Below are positions 39,636-51,368 of a stretch of 64,000 nt of DNA, piece after piece. The DNA is from Flavobacterium covae (GTDB taxonomy: Bacteria; Bacteroidota; Bacteroidia; Flavobacteriales; Flavobacteriaceae), in NCBI GenBank assembly GCA_019565575.1, contig CP067379.1:1798001-1862000 (forward strand). The letters are read 5' to 3'. Both the position numbers and the translations under genes were made by a program. The notes under the pieces were generated by a model. The model was not told the origin of the DNA, did not search any database, and saw nothing but the letters and a program-made list of their open reading frames with translations. How positions within the stretch are numbered: position 1 is the first letter of the stretch; each line of letters opens with the position of its first letter.

Positions 39636-42600
39636 ATGACAACAAATAGAAATAAAGATAAAAATACCATCAAACGATTCAATCAAATCTCTATCGGTTT
39701 GGCATCGCCAGAATCTATCTTGGCTGAATCTCGTGGAGAAGTATTAAAACCTGAAACTATCAATTATCGTACACATAAACCTGAGCGTGATGGTTTATTC
39801 TGTGAGCGTATCTTCGGTCCTGTAAAAGACTATGAATGTGCTTGTGGTAAATACAAAAGAATCCGTTATAAAGGAATTGTTTGTGACCGTTGTGGGGTTG
39901 AAGTTACAGAAAAGAAAGTACGTCGTGACCGTGTAGGACATATTAATTTAGTAGTGCCTATTGCTCATATTTGGTATTTCCGTTCGTTACCTAACAAAAT
40001 TGGTTACATATTAGGATTACCATCTAAGAAATTAGATATGATCATTTATTATGAGCGTTACGTAGTAATCCAAGCAGGTATTGCTAAAAATGCTGAAGGG
40101 GAATCATTACAAGCAATGGATTTCTTAACAGAAGAAGAATACTTGAATATTTTAGATTCTCTTCCATTAGAAAATTTATATTTAGATGACAATGATCCTA
40201 ATAAATTCATCGCTAAAATGGGTGCTGAATGTATTATGGATCTATTAGCGCGCGTTGATTTAGATTCGTTATCTTATCAATTGCGTCACGCAGCTAATAA
40301 TGAAACATCTAAACAAAGAAAAACGGAAGCTTTAAAACGTCTTCAAGTAGTTGAGTCTTTCCGTGAAGCAAATCTAAACAGAGAGAACTTACCTGAGTGG
40401 ATGATCTTAAAAGTAATTCCAGTTATTCCACCTGAATTACGCCCATTAGTACCACTTGATGGTGGACGTTTTGCAACGTCTGACTTGAATGACTTATATC
40501 GTCGTGTAATTATTCGTAACAATCGTTTAAAACGATTAATGGAAATCAAAGCGCCTGAAGTAATCTTACGTAACGAAAAACGTATGTTACAAGAAGCGGT
40601 TGACTCGTTATTCGATAATACAAGAAAAGCTTCTGCTGTTAAAACAGAATCTAACAGACCACTAAAATCATTATCTGACTCGTTAAAAGGTAAACAAGGA
40701 CGTTTCCGTCAAAACTTATTAGGTAAACGTGTTGACTATTCTGCTCGTTCGGTAATTGTCGTTGGGCCTGAGTTAAAAATGTATGAGTGTGGTTTGCCAA
40801 AAGATATGGCGGCTGAATTGTACAAACCATTCGTTATTCGTAAGTTAATCGAAAGAGGAATTGTTAAAACAGTTAAGTCAGCTAAAAAAATCATCGATAA
40901 AAAAGAGCCAGTAGTTTGGGATATCTTAGAAAATGTAATCAAAGGACATCCAGTATTACTAAACCGTGCTCCTACGCTTCACCGTTTAGGTATTCAAGCA
41001 TTCCAACCTAAGTTAATTGAAGGAAAAGCAATCCAGTTACACCCGTTAACATGTACGGCATTCAACGCCGACTTTGATGGTGACCAGATGGCAGTTCACT
41101 TACCATTAGGACCAGAAGCAATCCTTGAAGCGCAATTATTGATGTTAGGTTCTCACAATATCTTGAACCCTGCAAATGGTGCTCCTATTACGGTTCCATC
41201 TCAGGACATGGTTCTTGGGTTGTATTATATGACAAAAGAACGTTTGTCAACACCTGAATTAACAATTAAAGGAGAAGGTCTAACTTTCTATTCTGCTGAA
41301 GAAGTACATATAGCATTAAATGAAGGACGTTTAGAATTAAATGCTCGTATAAAAGTAAGAGCCAAAGACTTCAATGAAAATGGAGAATTAACATATCAAA
41401 TTATCCAGACAACAGCAGGACGTGTATTATTCAATGAAGTAGTACCTGAAGAAGCTGGTTATATCAATGAGGTATTGACTAAAAAATCACTTCGTGATAT
41501 TATCGGAAAAATTTTAGCAGTTACCAATGTGCCTACAACAGCAGCCTTCTTAGATAATATGAAGGATATGGGGTATGGATTTGCATTCAAAGGAGGATTG
41601 TCATTCTCTTTAGGAGATATTAAAATTCCTGACCAAAAACAATCATTAATTACAGAGGCTAGAGAACAAGTAGAGGTAATCTCTATGAACTATAACATGG
41701 GTCTTATTACAAATAATGAACGTTACAATCAGGTAATTGATATTTGGACTTCTGCCAATGCACAATTGACAGAGGCGGCTATGAAAAATATCCGTGAGGA
41801 TCAACAAGGTTTCAACTCGGTATACATGATGCTTGATTCTGGAGCCCGTGGTTCGAAAGAGCAGATTCGTCAGTTAACCGGTATGCGTGGTTTGATGGCT
41901 AAGCCTAAAAAATCAACTGCTGGGGGTGGTGAAATTATTGAAAACCCGATTTTATCGAACTTTAAGGAAGGATTATCTATCTTAGAATACTTCATCTCTA
42001 CACACGGTGCTCGTAAAGGTCTTGCGGATACGGCGTTAAAAACAGCGGATGCAGGTTACTTAACACGTCGTTTACATGACGTTGCTCAAGATGTAATTGT
42101 AAATCAAGTAGATTGCGGTACATTAAGAGGAGTTGAAGTAACAGCTTTAAAGAAAAATGAAGATATAGTAGAAAGTTTAGGTGAACGTATCTTAGGACGC
42201 GTGGCGTTACAAGATGTAGTAAATCCTTTAACTTCTGAAGTTTTAGTAGCTGCAGGTAGTGAAATCACAGAAGCAATCGTTAGAGAGATTGAAGCTTCTC
42301 CAATTGAGGCAGTAGAAGTACGTTCTCCGTTAACTTGTGAGGCTACAAAAGGAATCTGTGCTAAATGTTACGGTCGTAACTTAGCAACAGGTAAGATGAC
42401 TCAAAAAGGCGAAGCGGTAGGTGTAATTGCAGCACAATCAATCGGTGAGCCAGGTACACAGTTAACGCTTCGTACGTTCCACGTTGGAGGGGTTGCTGGA
42501 GGTATTTCAGAAGAATCTAGCATTGTAGCTAAATTCCCTGGACGTTTAGAAATTGAAGATTTAAAAACAGTTAAAGGGGAAGATGCAGATGGAGAAGAAG

Positions 42601-43939
42601 TTGATATCGTAATTTCTCGTTCTACAGAATTAAAATTAGTAGACGAAAACACAGGTATTTTATTAAGTACTCACAATATTCCTTATGGTTCGAGTATTTT
42701 TGTAAAGGATGGTGAGGTAGTAGCTAAAGGCGATACAATTTGTAAATGGGATCCTTATAATGGGGTAATCATCTCTGAATTTACAGGTAAAGTTGGCTAT
42801 GAGGATTTAGAACAAGGACAATCATACTTAGTTGAAATAGATGAGCAAACTGGTTTCCAAGAAAAAGTAATTTCTGAAGCTAGAAATAAAAATTAATTCC
42901 AACGTTACATATTTATGGAAACGATGGAGAATTAATTCGTTCTTACAATTTACCAGTAGGTGCTCACTTAATGGTAGAAGATGGAGAAAAAATTAAATCA
43001 GGTAAAGTATTAGTAAAAATTCCACGTCGTTCGTCTAAAGCAGGTGATATTACAGGAGGTTTACCAAGAATTACAGAATTACTTGAAGCTCGTAATCCTT
43101 CTAATCCAGCAGTGGTATCTGAAATTGATGGTGTTGTATCATTCGGAAAAATTAAAAGAGGTAACCGTGAAATCGTTATTGAGTTCAAATTTGGTGAAAT
43201 AAAGAAATATCTAGTAAAACTTTCTAATCAAATTTTAGTACAAGAAAATGACTTCGTAAGAGCGGGTATGCCTTTATCTGATGGAGCAATAACACCAGAC
43301 GATATTTTAAGAATTAAAGGGCCATCAGCTGTACAACAATATTTAGTAAATGAAATTCAAGAAGTTTACCGTTTACAAGGGGTAAAAATCAACGATAAAC
43401 ACTTTGAAGTGGTTATTCGTCAAATGATGAGAAAAGTACAAGTAAATGATCCTGGAGATACATTATTCCTAGAAGAGCAATTGATTCATACGAAAGATTT
43501 TATTGAAGAAAATGATAAATTATATGGTATGAAAGTGGTGGAAGATGCAGGAGACTCTGTTAATCTAAAACCAGGACAAATCGTTACTCCAAGACAATTA
43601 CGTGATGAAAATTCATTGTTAAAACGAGAAGATAAAGATTTAGTTGTGGCTCGAGATGTAATTACAGCAACAGCTACTCCAATTCTTCAAGGTATTACAA
43701 GAGCTTCGTTACAAACTAAATCATTTATTTCAGCAGCTTCGTTCCAAGAAACAACAAAAGTGTTAAATGAAGCAGCCGTAGCTGGAAAAATTGATACTTT
43801 AGAAGGTCTTAAAGAAAATGTAATTGTAGGTCACAGAATCCCAGCTGGTACAGGTATGAGAGACTATGATAATACAATTGTAGGTTCTAAAGAAGAGTAT
43901 GATGAATTAATGATTACTAAAGAAGAATATAATTTCTAA
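39636..43939 (+). CDS. rpoC: RNA polymerase beta' subunit (frameshifted in this sequence)
   Basis: 1434 residues after adding one base within 42886-42898 (ARNKN then [20 protein letters not shown]). The zinc site [20 protein letters not shown], the catalytic [15 protein letters not shown] and the trigger loop/bridge helix region around [16 protein letters not shown] are clear. The C-terminal part carries [20 protein letters not shown]. It is 77 bases after rpoB. As an essential gene, the break is best read as a sequence error. A strong terminator follows. Confidence 0.97.
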
Positions 43940-43959
43940 TTTATTTAATGATAAATTTT

Positions 43960-43990
43960 AAAAGCTGTTCAGTGATGAACAGCTTTTTTT
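43960..43990 (+). terminator. Rho-independent terminator after rpoC
   Basis: AAAAGCTGTTCA and TGAACAGCTTTT form a perfect stem with a GTGA loop, followed by T run. It closes the ribosomal protein/RNA polymerase cluster. Confidence 0.9.
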
Positions 43991-44023
43991 ATTCTTAATT
44001 TATACATTTGTAAAAAAAAACTT

Positions 44024-44299
44024 ATGGAACTAGAAGGTAAAAACATAGCTTCTGAAATTAAAAGACAAGTTGAAAATGGTTTTTCAAAGAAAGGAATTAT
44101 TCAAAATCTATTATCTATGGGGTATAGTCAATCTGATATTGATAAGGCCTTAAAAGATATTGATATTCCTGAGCCAGTTTACAGTAGAGGGTCATCGGAA
44201 GAGAATTACGGAGGTGTAACGACTAAGCAAATGATCACTGGTGCAATAGTTGCAATTCTTATTATTTTTAGAATAATAAGAATTATTTCTAGAATCTAA
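44024..44299 (+). CDS. Small single-pass membrane protein, unknown
   Basis: A 91-residue protein. The N-terminal 45 residues look like a UBA-like helical bundle (IKRQVENGFSKKGIIQNLLS, then MGYSQSDIDKALKDI), and the end is a membrane helix (QMITGAIVAILIIFRIIRII). TACATTTG at 44003-44010 is a likely -7 element 13 bases upstream. I do not recognise a named family. It could be a C-tail-anchored helper protein. Confidence 0.55.
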   Translation: MELEGKNIASEIKRQVENGFSKKGIIQNLLSMGYSQSDIDKALKDIDIPEPVYSRGSSEENYGGVTTKQMITGAIVAILIIFRIIRIISRI

Positions 44300-44525
44300 T
44301 GAATCAAAATTAAGAGAAACAGGTATTGGAAATAGATGAAATGTATTTGTTTTTAGTATTGTATTTATGAGAAACAACTATAAAATGATTAATAGGTTTT
44401 CAAGAAGAATGTAAATTCAATAATTTGAGTATTCTAATAAATATAAATCCGAACCGTGTAAACTCTTGAAATTTTTTTACTATTATTGTTCTAATAATAC
44501 TGCGTAACATTTAAATAAAAATATA

Positions 44526-44840
44526 ATGAACAATCTTAATCAAGAGCAAGAGGGACAGATAAATATAGAATTAGATGAGACAATTGTTGAAGGAACTTAT
44601 TCTAACCTAGCTATAATTAATCATTCTGATACAGAGTTTGTAGTAGATTTTATTAATATTATGCCAGGTATGCCAAAGGCAAAGGTAAAATCTAGGATTG
44701 TATTAACTCCTGAGCATGCTAAGCGTCTAACTCAAGCTTTAATAGAAAATATTCACCGATTTGAAAATACACATGGAGATATTAAAGAGAGTGAACAACC
44801 TCAAATTCCTTTAAATTTTGGTCCTACAGGAAAAGCATAA
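44526..44840 (+). CDS. DUF3467 domain-containing protein
   Basis: 104 residues: INIELDETIVEGTYSNLAII, then SDTEFVVDFINIMPGMPKAK and SRIVLTPEHAKRLTQALIEN, the full DUF3467 pattern. It is often found just downstream of rpoC in Bacteroidota. The function is not known. 226 AT-rich bases precede it with no other gene seen. Confidence 0.88.
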   Translation: MNNLNQEQEGQINIELDETIVEGTYSNLAIINHSDTEFVVDFINIMPGMPKAKVKSRIVLTPEHAKRLTQALIENIHRFENTHGDIKESEQPQIPLNFGPTGKA

Positions 44841-44893
44841 TAAAAACTGTTATTCCCTGTAGTAAATGATTTATTTAGTATGATTTAACAGCA

Positions 44894-44990
44894 AAAGGCG
44901 GTTCAAAAAAGATAATCTGATTTTATGTTCGTTTTATCTGACTTTCTATTTGATAAAAAGAACATTCTTAAGCTTTTTTGAACCGCTTTA
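44894..44990. terminator. Long-stem bidirectional terminator between DUF3467 gene and prfC
   Basis: AAAGGCGGTTCAAAAAAG (44894-44911) pairs with CTTTTTTGAACCGCTTT (44973-44989) with one bulge, enclosing a 61-base loop. The A and T runs on both sides suit two converging genes. Confidence 0.65.
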
Positions 44991-45011
44991 TTTTAGTTTT
45001 AATTACCCGTT

Positions 45012-46601
45012 TTATTCAAATTCAGAAGTGAAATGTAATTTAACACTTGGGTATTTTTGTTGAGTCATTTGAATTGAAAAATCAGAATCAGCCAAGAAAA
45101 CCATTTGACCATATTTATCTTTTGCTAAAAATTTTTGTTTAATACGTTTAAATTCTGCAAATTCTTCGTTTTTAGGGTCATCAGGTTGAATCCAACAAGC
45201 TTTAAAAGCAGGGAAGTTCTCATAAGTACATTTAGCACCATATTCATGTTCTAATCTGTATTGTATTACTTCGTATTGAAGTGCTCCTACAGTACCAATT
45301 ACTTTTCTTCCATTCATTTCAAGAGTAAATAATTGAGCTACTCCTTCGTCCATTAACTGATCAACTCCTTTTTCTAATTGTTTTGCTTTTAAAGGATCTG
45401 CGTTGTTTATATAACGGAAATGAAGAGGGGAAAAACTAGGAATTCCTTTAAAATTCATTTGTTCTCCTTCTGTAAGGGTATCGCCAATTTTAAAGTTTCC
45501 AGTATCATGTAAGCCTACAATGTCGCCAGGGTATGATATGTCTACAATCTCTTTTTTCTCAGCAAAAAAAGCATTTGGACTAGAAAATTTTAAATTTTTA
45601 CCATGACGAACATGTAAATAAGGTTTATTTCTTTCAAAAGTGCCTGATACAATTTTAATGAACGCTAGACGGTCACGGTGTTTAGGATCCATATTGGCAT
45701 GTATTTTAAATACAAATCCTGAAAATTTATTTTCATCAGGTTTTACTTCTCGAGTATCTGAATGTTTAGGTCTAGGAGAAGGGGCAATTTCAATAAAACA
45801 ATCGAGTAACTCACGAACACCAAAGTTATTTAATGCAGAACCAAAAAATACAGGTTGTAAATCGCCTTTTAGATATGCGTTACGATCAAAAGAAGGATAT
45901 ACTTCTTCAATAAGTTCTAGTTCTTCCCTTAATTTAAGAGCTGCTTTTTCTCCTATTATTTTTTCTAACTCAGGGTTGTTAACATCTTCAAATGCAATGG
46001 TTTCTTCAATGTTTTTTCTGCTATCGCCTTCAAATAAATTAATGTTTTTTTCCCAGATGTTATAAATTCCTTGGAAATCATACCCCATACCTATGGGGAA
46101 ACTTAGTGGTGTAACATGAAGACCTAATTTTTTTTCTACTTCATCCATTAGGTCAAAAGCATCTTTACCTTCTCGATCTAATTTGTTAATGAAAACAATC
46201 ATTGGGATATTACGCATTCGACAAACTTCAACTAATTTTACCGTTTGTTCTTCAACCCCTTTAGCCACATCAACTACAACAATAACACTATCAACAGCGG
46301 TTAGTGTTCTAAAAGTATCTTCAGCAAAATCCTTGTGACCTGGCGTATCAAGAATGTTAATTTTTTTGTCTTTATAATTAAAAGCTAATACTGAAGTGGC
46401 TACAGAAATTCCTCTCTGACGTTCAATTTCCATAAAGTCAGAAGTAGCTCCTTTCTTGATTTTATTACTTTTTACAGCTCCAGCTTCTTGAATAGCTCCT
46501 CCAAAAAGTAGGAGTTTTTCAGTTAAAGTAGTCTTCCCCGCATCGGGGTGCGATATGATTCCAAATGTTCTTCGGCGTTGTATTTCAGTGTTGAAACTCA
46601 T
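45012..46601 (-). CDS. prfC: Peptide chain release factor 3
   Basis: GTPase of 529 residues that recycles RF1/RF2. It shows the P loop ISHPDAGKTTLTEKLL, the RF3-type switch region RQRGISVATSVLAFNY, DTPGHKDF and NKLDREGKD. The C-terminal domain has GVAQLFTLEMNGRKVIGTVG and LQYEVIQYRLEHEYGAKCTY. Intact. It is divergent from the histidine kinase gene. Confidence 0.96.
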   Translation of the reverse strand: MSFNTEIQRRRTFGIISHPDAGKTTLTEKLLLFGGAIQEAGAVKSNKIKKGATSDFMEIERQRGISVATSVLAFNYKDKKINILDTPGHKDFAEDTFRTLTAVDSVIVVVDVAKGVEEQTVKLVEVCRMRNIPMIVFINKLDREGKDAFDLMDEVEKKLGLHVTPLSFPIGMGYDFQGIYNIWEKNINLFEGDSRKNIEETIAFEDVNNPELEKIIGEKAALKLREELELIEEVYPSFDRNAYLKGDLQPVFFGSALNNFGVRELLDCFIEIAPSPRPKHSDTREVKPDENKFSGFVFKIHANMDPKHRDRLAFIKIVSGTFERNKPYLHVRHGKNLKFSSPNAFFAEKKEIVDISYPGDIVGLHDTGNFKIGDTLTEGEQMNFKGIPSFSPLHFRYINNADPLKAKQLEKGVDQLMDEGVAQLFTLEMNGRKVIGTVGALQYEVIQYRLEHEYGAKCTYENFPAFKACWIQPDDPKNEEFAEFKRIKQKFLAKDKYGQMVFLADSDFSIQMTQQKYPSVKLHFTSEFE

Positions 46602-46724
46602 TGTTAAAAGAAAAAATTAAGTATTTTTGCGTTAAATAAATGTAAAAAACTTGCTTTTTTTTAAAAATTTGAATTGTAATTTTTGTTAAAAAAGCCTGCA
46701 AGTCTGCAAAATTAATAAATAAAC

Positions 46725-48418
46725 ATGAATAAGCTTCAAAATAAATCTTACTTAAGTCTTATTGTAATACTTTTATTGCAAATACTATTTTTTTATTTAG
46801 TTTTTTTGGAATATAAAGGGGAAAAACAATTGTTGGTAATTACAAAAGAAGATAAAGTTGATAGAAAATTTAAAGACAAAGCACAAAAGCTTTCAGATTT
46901 GATCGAAGGAACTCAGTTATACTTCAATAAATATATTCTTTTTAGAGAATTGCCAGATTTGAAAAAATATAACGAAAGTCTTGTTTTAATGGCTAAACAT
47001 TTGAACGATCTTATCACGGATCATAATCAAAGTGTAAAACTAAAAGAGAAGATTAAAAAAACGTAACTCTTAATCAAAACTTAATTGATTTAAAGCAAAA
47101 AACAGATTCAATAATAAATGAACGTGCAACAATTTCTGAACAAGTCAATTTAGATGAATTCTTAAAGCCAAGTAATTATAAGTTTGAAGATGTTTTAAAC
47201 AGTGTAGAATTTGAAACAGACAAAAAAGTTGATAGCGTAAAGAAAAAAGGTTTGTTTTCTAGGCTAGGCAGTGCCTTAAAAGGACAACATGATATACAAA
47301 AAGAACAAATTAATAGTATACTACGTCTTAAATTTGGTAAAAAAGTAGTTTCAGGAGATATCAAACAACAATTTAAAAATGTTTTATTAGAATCTCAAAG
47401 ACATTATAATAAACAATTTGGAGCTCTTGGTAAAAGTTTGTCTAATATTAAAAGAGCAGAAAAGAAATTAATTCAGAAAAATCAAACACTAGTTTCTTCT
47501 TATCGTCAAGTAAATGATAATTTAAGATTAATGATAGATGACGTATTAGATGATAATTCAGTAAAAATAGATAAACAAGCTAAAGTGAATAAAGAAGTTC
47601 GTTTCTATTTAATTATGACCGTTATGATCTTAATCTTATTTATGTTATTTGTGTTATTAAAATACATAAGAGATACATTTAAGGTTAAAAGAAAATTATC
47701 CGAAGCAAAAGACCAAATAACAAAAGATTTATTTTTGAAAAATCGTATTATTTCAACATTAACCCATGAAATAAAAACACCTGTAAGCATTATTAATTTA
47801 TATGGGGCATTTATGGGAAATAAAAATAAAGATACAGAATTAAAGGAGTTTTTTGATACTGTAGTTTACACCTCCAATACATTAACTCATATATCCAATC
47901 AAGCAGTAGAATTGGTGAAAAATGATGAAGGAGAGATAAAATTGAAATTGGAAGAAGTTAATATGTTTGATGAAACAACAGCAATTATTAATTCATTAAA
48001 AATTTTTGCTTCCTCAAAGAATATTGATTTAGTTTTTAAAAATGAACTACCTGTCAGTTATATTGTACAATACGATAAAGCCAAGTTTTATCAGTTAGTT
48101 TACAATATAGTTGGTAATGCAGTAAAATTTGCGAAATCAAAAATTGAAATTATAGCAAAATTGGAAAAAAACGGAGAAATACAATCCTTTTCTTTTACAG
48201 TAAAAGATGATGGAATAGGAATTTCAAAAGAAGAAAAAGAAAAAATATTTGATTTAGAGTATCAAAGCAAGAATAATAAGTCTGTCGATGCCTTAAGTCT
48301 CGGATTGGGGTTGTATTTGTGTAAAAATATTATAAAAGCAAGTAATGGCACAATTTCTGTTGAAAGTGAAATAAATAAAGGAAGTCAAATTAAGTTTAAT
48401 CTGAATTTTAAAAAATAA
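46725..48418 (+). CDS. Sensor histidine kinase (frameshifted in this sequence)
   Basis: About 564 residues after adding one A at 47055-47061. It has an N-terminal membrane helix (LSLIVILLLQILFFYLVFLE) and about 250 residues of Lys-rich, probably coiled-coil extracytoplasmic sensor. A second membrane helix (FYLIMTVMILILFMLFVLL) follows. The kinase core has an H box, TLTHEIKTPVSIIN, with the phospho-His near 348; an N box (YNIVGNAVKFAKS); and DDGIGIS and GLGLYLCKNII. It overlaps the regulator gene by one base (TAATG), so the two form a pair. The signal is unknown. Confidence 0.9.
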
Positions 48419-49029
48419 TGAATATAAAAGGAGAAAAGAAAATTTTGATTGCAGATGATCATGCAGTAGTGTGCCGTGGGATAGAAGTATTGGTGAGACC
48501 TGCATTTGAGAAAGCAGTATTTTCTTATGCTAATTCAATTCAACAAGTTTTAGAGACAATAGAACAAAATCAATACGACGTTCTATTGTTAGATGTAAAT
48601 TATGCCGATGGAAATTTAACTCAAAAGATTTCTGAAATCAGAGCGAAATCAGCTCAAGCAAAGATTGTTGTTTTTACGAGTGGATTATCATTTAAAGAAT
48701 TTAATATTTTAAAAAAAGAAGTAAACGCCATTCTAACCAAACAGTCAGAAGCATCTGCTTTTATACATACACTCGAAACGGTTTTTAATACAGGAGGCTT
48801 TGTAAGTTCACCCCTAAATGAAGAAAAAGTAAAAAGGCTTGAAACACTTACAGAAAGAGAACTCGATATATTAGAATGTATGTTAAGTGGTATGGGAAAT
48901 AAAGAAATGGTATACCATTTAGATATAAAAGAATCAACTATATCAACCTTACGTAAAAGGATTTTAGGTAAATTAGATCTCACGAATAATGTTGAATTAT
49001 TAAATTATTTCACAGAAAATATTTTGTAA
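48418..49029 (+). CDS. Response regulator, NarL/LuxR type
   Basis: 203 residues. The receiver domain has the acidic pair in ILIADDHAVV, phospho-Asp in VLLLDVNYADG, Thr in VVFTSG and Lys in AILTKQ. The C-terminal HTH is LTERELDILECMLSGMGNKE and LDIKESTISTLRKRILGKL. It is translationally coupled to the kinase. Targets are unknown; the surface-protein genes just downstream are candidates by position only. Confidence 0.92.
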   Translation: MNIKGEKKILIADDHAVVCRGIEVLVRPAFEKAVFSYANSIQQVLETIEQNQYDVLLLDVNYADGNLTQKISEIRAKSAQAKIVVFTSGLSFKEFNILKKEVNAILTKQSEASAFIHTLETVFNTGGFVSSPLNEEKVKRLETLTERELDILECMLSGMGNKEMVYHLDIKESTISTLRKRILGKLDLTNNVELLNYFTENIL

Positions 49030-49343
49030 AATTCTACTTTATACTGTTGAATAAAAGTTAGAATTTGAATGAAAAAAACATATTGATTGAAAAACGGATA
49101 GTCTTTTTTGGGTGTTTTTTACAAATAATATGTCTTGATTATTTTTGATTGAGGTTTTAAAAAGCATATAATAGAAATAGAGAATCTATGCTGTTTTAAA
49201 GAACTTGAAAACTTTGTTTTGTATGATTTTCAATAGGATAGCTTTCTGTTAGTTTTTGTTGTGTAGAAAATTTTCTAGCAAAAAGAAAAGAAAAAAATAA
49301 AAAAGAATTACTTTTACAATGTAATTTGTTTAAAAAGAATCAT
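49030..49343. other. 314-base gene-free interval after the response regulator
   Basis: AAATTCTACTTT (about 49028) can pair with AAAGTTAGAATTT (about 49054), a weak terminator-like hairpin. The rest is AT-rich, with no gene or clear promoter seen. It should hold the control region of the 50-residue peptide gene. Confidence 0.35.
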
Positions 49344-49496
49344 ATGAAGCTTTTTGTAGACCTTAAAAATGCCCCTCCAACTCCTTTTGATGATGTTCCT
49401 CCTGTAGGTTTGAGTGTTGGGTGTAGTGAAAGTGTCCTTGTTATTATGGCATTTTTTTTGTGGTTGTATCATTCCTATAGAAAAAAAATAGGATGA
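49344..49496 (+). CDS. 50-residue proline-rich single-pass membrane peptide
   Basis: Starts MKLFVDLKNAPPTPFDDVPP. Then comes a small Cys-containing spacer (VGLSVGCSE), a hydrophobic helix (SVLVIMAFFLWLYH) and a basic end (SYRKKIG). This order (Pro-rich acidic motif, helix, Arg/Lys tail) resembles the short PID-CTERM-like sorting tails and the many tiny proteins of this type near T9SS genes in Flavobacteriia. It begins 315 bases after the regulator and ends 46 bases before a T9SS cargo gene. Reality as a protein is likely but unproven. Confidence 0.55.
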   Translation: MKLFVDLKNAPPTPFDDVPPVGLSVGCSESVLVIMAFFLWLYHSYRKKIG

Positions 49497-49542
49497 TATT
49501 TGGATTAGATGCTTTGGGTTATAGTGCTTAAATATGTATGTT

Positions 49543-51368
49543 ATGAGAAAAAAAACTATTTTTCTTTTTTATTTTTTATTTTTTTTATTTAGTAAAAACT
49601 ATTCGCAATTGTATGTGGGAGGGGATTCTAATAAATATTTTTTTGTACAAGGCGTTCTTGTAACGGTTCAAGGAAATGTTAATTTAGCTAATTCTGAAGG
49701 AAATTTCTTTTGAGAAAGGACGGTCAACTGATGCAAACATCCTCTGGAGTTTCTACTAACACAGGTTTGGGTAATCTTTCTGTTTTTCAAGAAGGGACGG
49801 TTAATAATTTTCAATACAACTATTGGTGCTCTCCTGTTGGAGAACCCAGTTCAGGAATAGGTAATTCTAAATTTGGAATTAGTAGATTAAAGTTACCTCT
49901 TAATTCGTTAGGAAAGTCAGATGCCATTATAACTTCAGGACTTGATGGTGTTTCAACAAATGGAGGACTAACAATTGCTAAAAGATGGATACATACCTAT
50001 CAACAATCTAGTGTGTATAACGGGTGGGTATTCAAAGGAGATGCTATTGATATAAAAGCAGGAGAAGGCTTTTCAATGAAAGGGACAATGGGAACCGATA
50101 ATATGATTCCCATGACAGGACTAACTCAGAATAATTCAGGGAGTAATCAACGTTATGATTTTAGAGGAAAACCAAATTCGGAGATATAAAAGTACCAGTG
50201 GCAGATGGAAAACTTACTTTAACAGGAAATCCATATCCTAGCGCAATAGATTTAAACTTATTTCTTAATGATGTTGATAATATTCCTTTTTCTGATGGAA
50301 CAGCCTTATTTTGGGAACATGACAAAACTGTTAATTCTCACTATCTAGGAGAATATAGAGGAGGATATGGCGTTTATAATGCTACTACAAGTGTTTATAC
50401 TCCTGCAGTTTTTTATACCTATGATTCTGCCGGTACTAAAGGAACTATTTATAGTTCGCCTGGACATGATTACAAAAGGCGTTTTTCTCCTGTTGCTCAA
50501 GGATTTATGGTCAGAGGGAAAGCAAATGGTGAATTAACAATAAAAAACAATCATAGGGTATTTGTAAAAGAAAATGTAACAAGTACAACTTCACAATTTG
50601 AGAGAACTAGTAATAAAAATATAAATGAGTTCTATCCTGTAATTCCTAATGTTGCAGGAATTGATTACACAAAAGAAAGAGTAGTTAATCCAAACATTAA
50701 ATTAAAAGTTTCTTTTTGTGGAGGAATAGCTACTAAAGAATTAGCATTAGTATTAATGAATGGATGTGAGGAAGGTGTTGATAGAGGAGACTCCAGAGCT
50801 CCTTCAAGATACACTAAAGATATTAACTTAACCATCAATAAAGAAACCTTTATCCATGATTGTAGACCATTTAATAAAAATACAAAATACTCGTTAAAAT
50901 CGGTATCTGACCAAGATTGTGTTTTTAGGAATTCAAAAAGCATCAGAAGAAGGAATAGAAAATTCTAAAGTCTATTTGCATAATATAAAAGACGATCAAT
51001 ACTACGATTTAGACGGAGATCCTGTTGAGTTTATCGTAAAAAAAGGGGAAGATTACGAAACTTATGAAATTGTATTTGATAAAAAATCAGAAGTTTTAAA
51101 TACGGATGAAATAAAGTTGGCTCAAGATTTAATTGTCTATTATAATAAAGAACAAAGATCTATTATTATAGACAATAAACAAGAACACGATTTGCAAGAG
51201 GTATGTTTGTTAGACCTCACAGGAAAAAGTATTAAATGTACATCTTTACAATCAAATGAAAAATCCAAATATACATTAGCGGTTGATCATATTCAAACTC
51301 AAACATATATCGTTAAAATTCAAGATAAACTCAAAAGGATAGTATCTAAAAAAATAATTATTAATTAA
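49543..51368 (+). CDS. T9SS type A sorting domain-containing surface protein (three frame errors in this sequence)
   Basis: About 608 residues after repair: missing T at 49708-49711, missing G at 50180-50181, and one extra base near 50911-50919. The signal peptide is Phe-rich (IFLFYFLFFLFSKNYSQ). The body carries NYWCSPVG, LTLTGNPYPSAIDLNLFLND and FSPVAQGFMVRGKANGELTI, seen in many Flavobacteriia secreted proteins of unknown role. The last 75 residues (IIIDNKQEHDLQEVCLLDLT to IVSKKIIIN) are a type A sorting domain. It is probably exported and attached to the surface. Confidence 0.75.
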
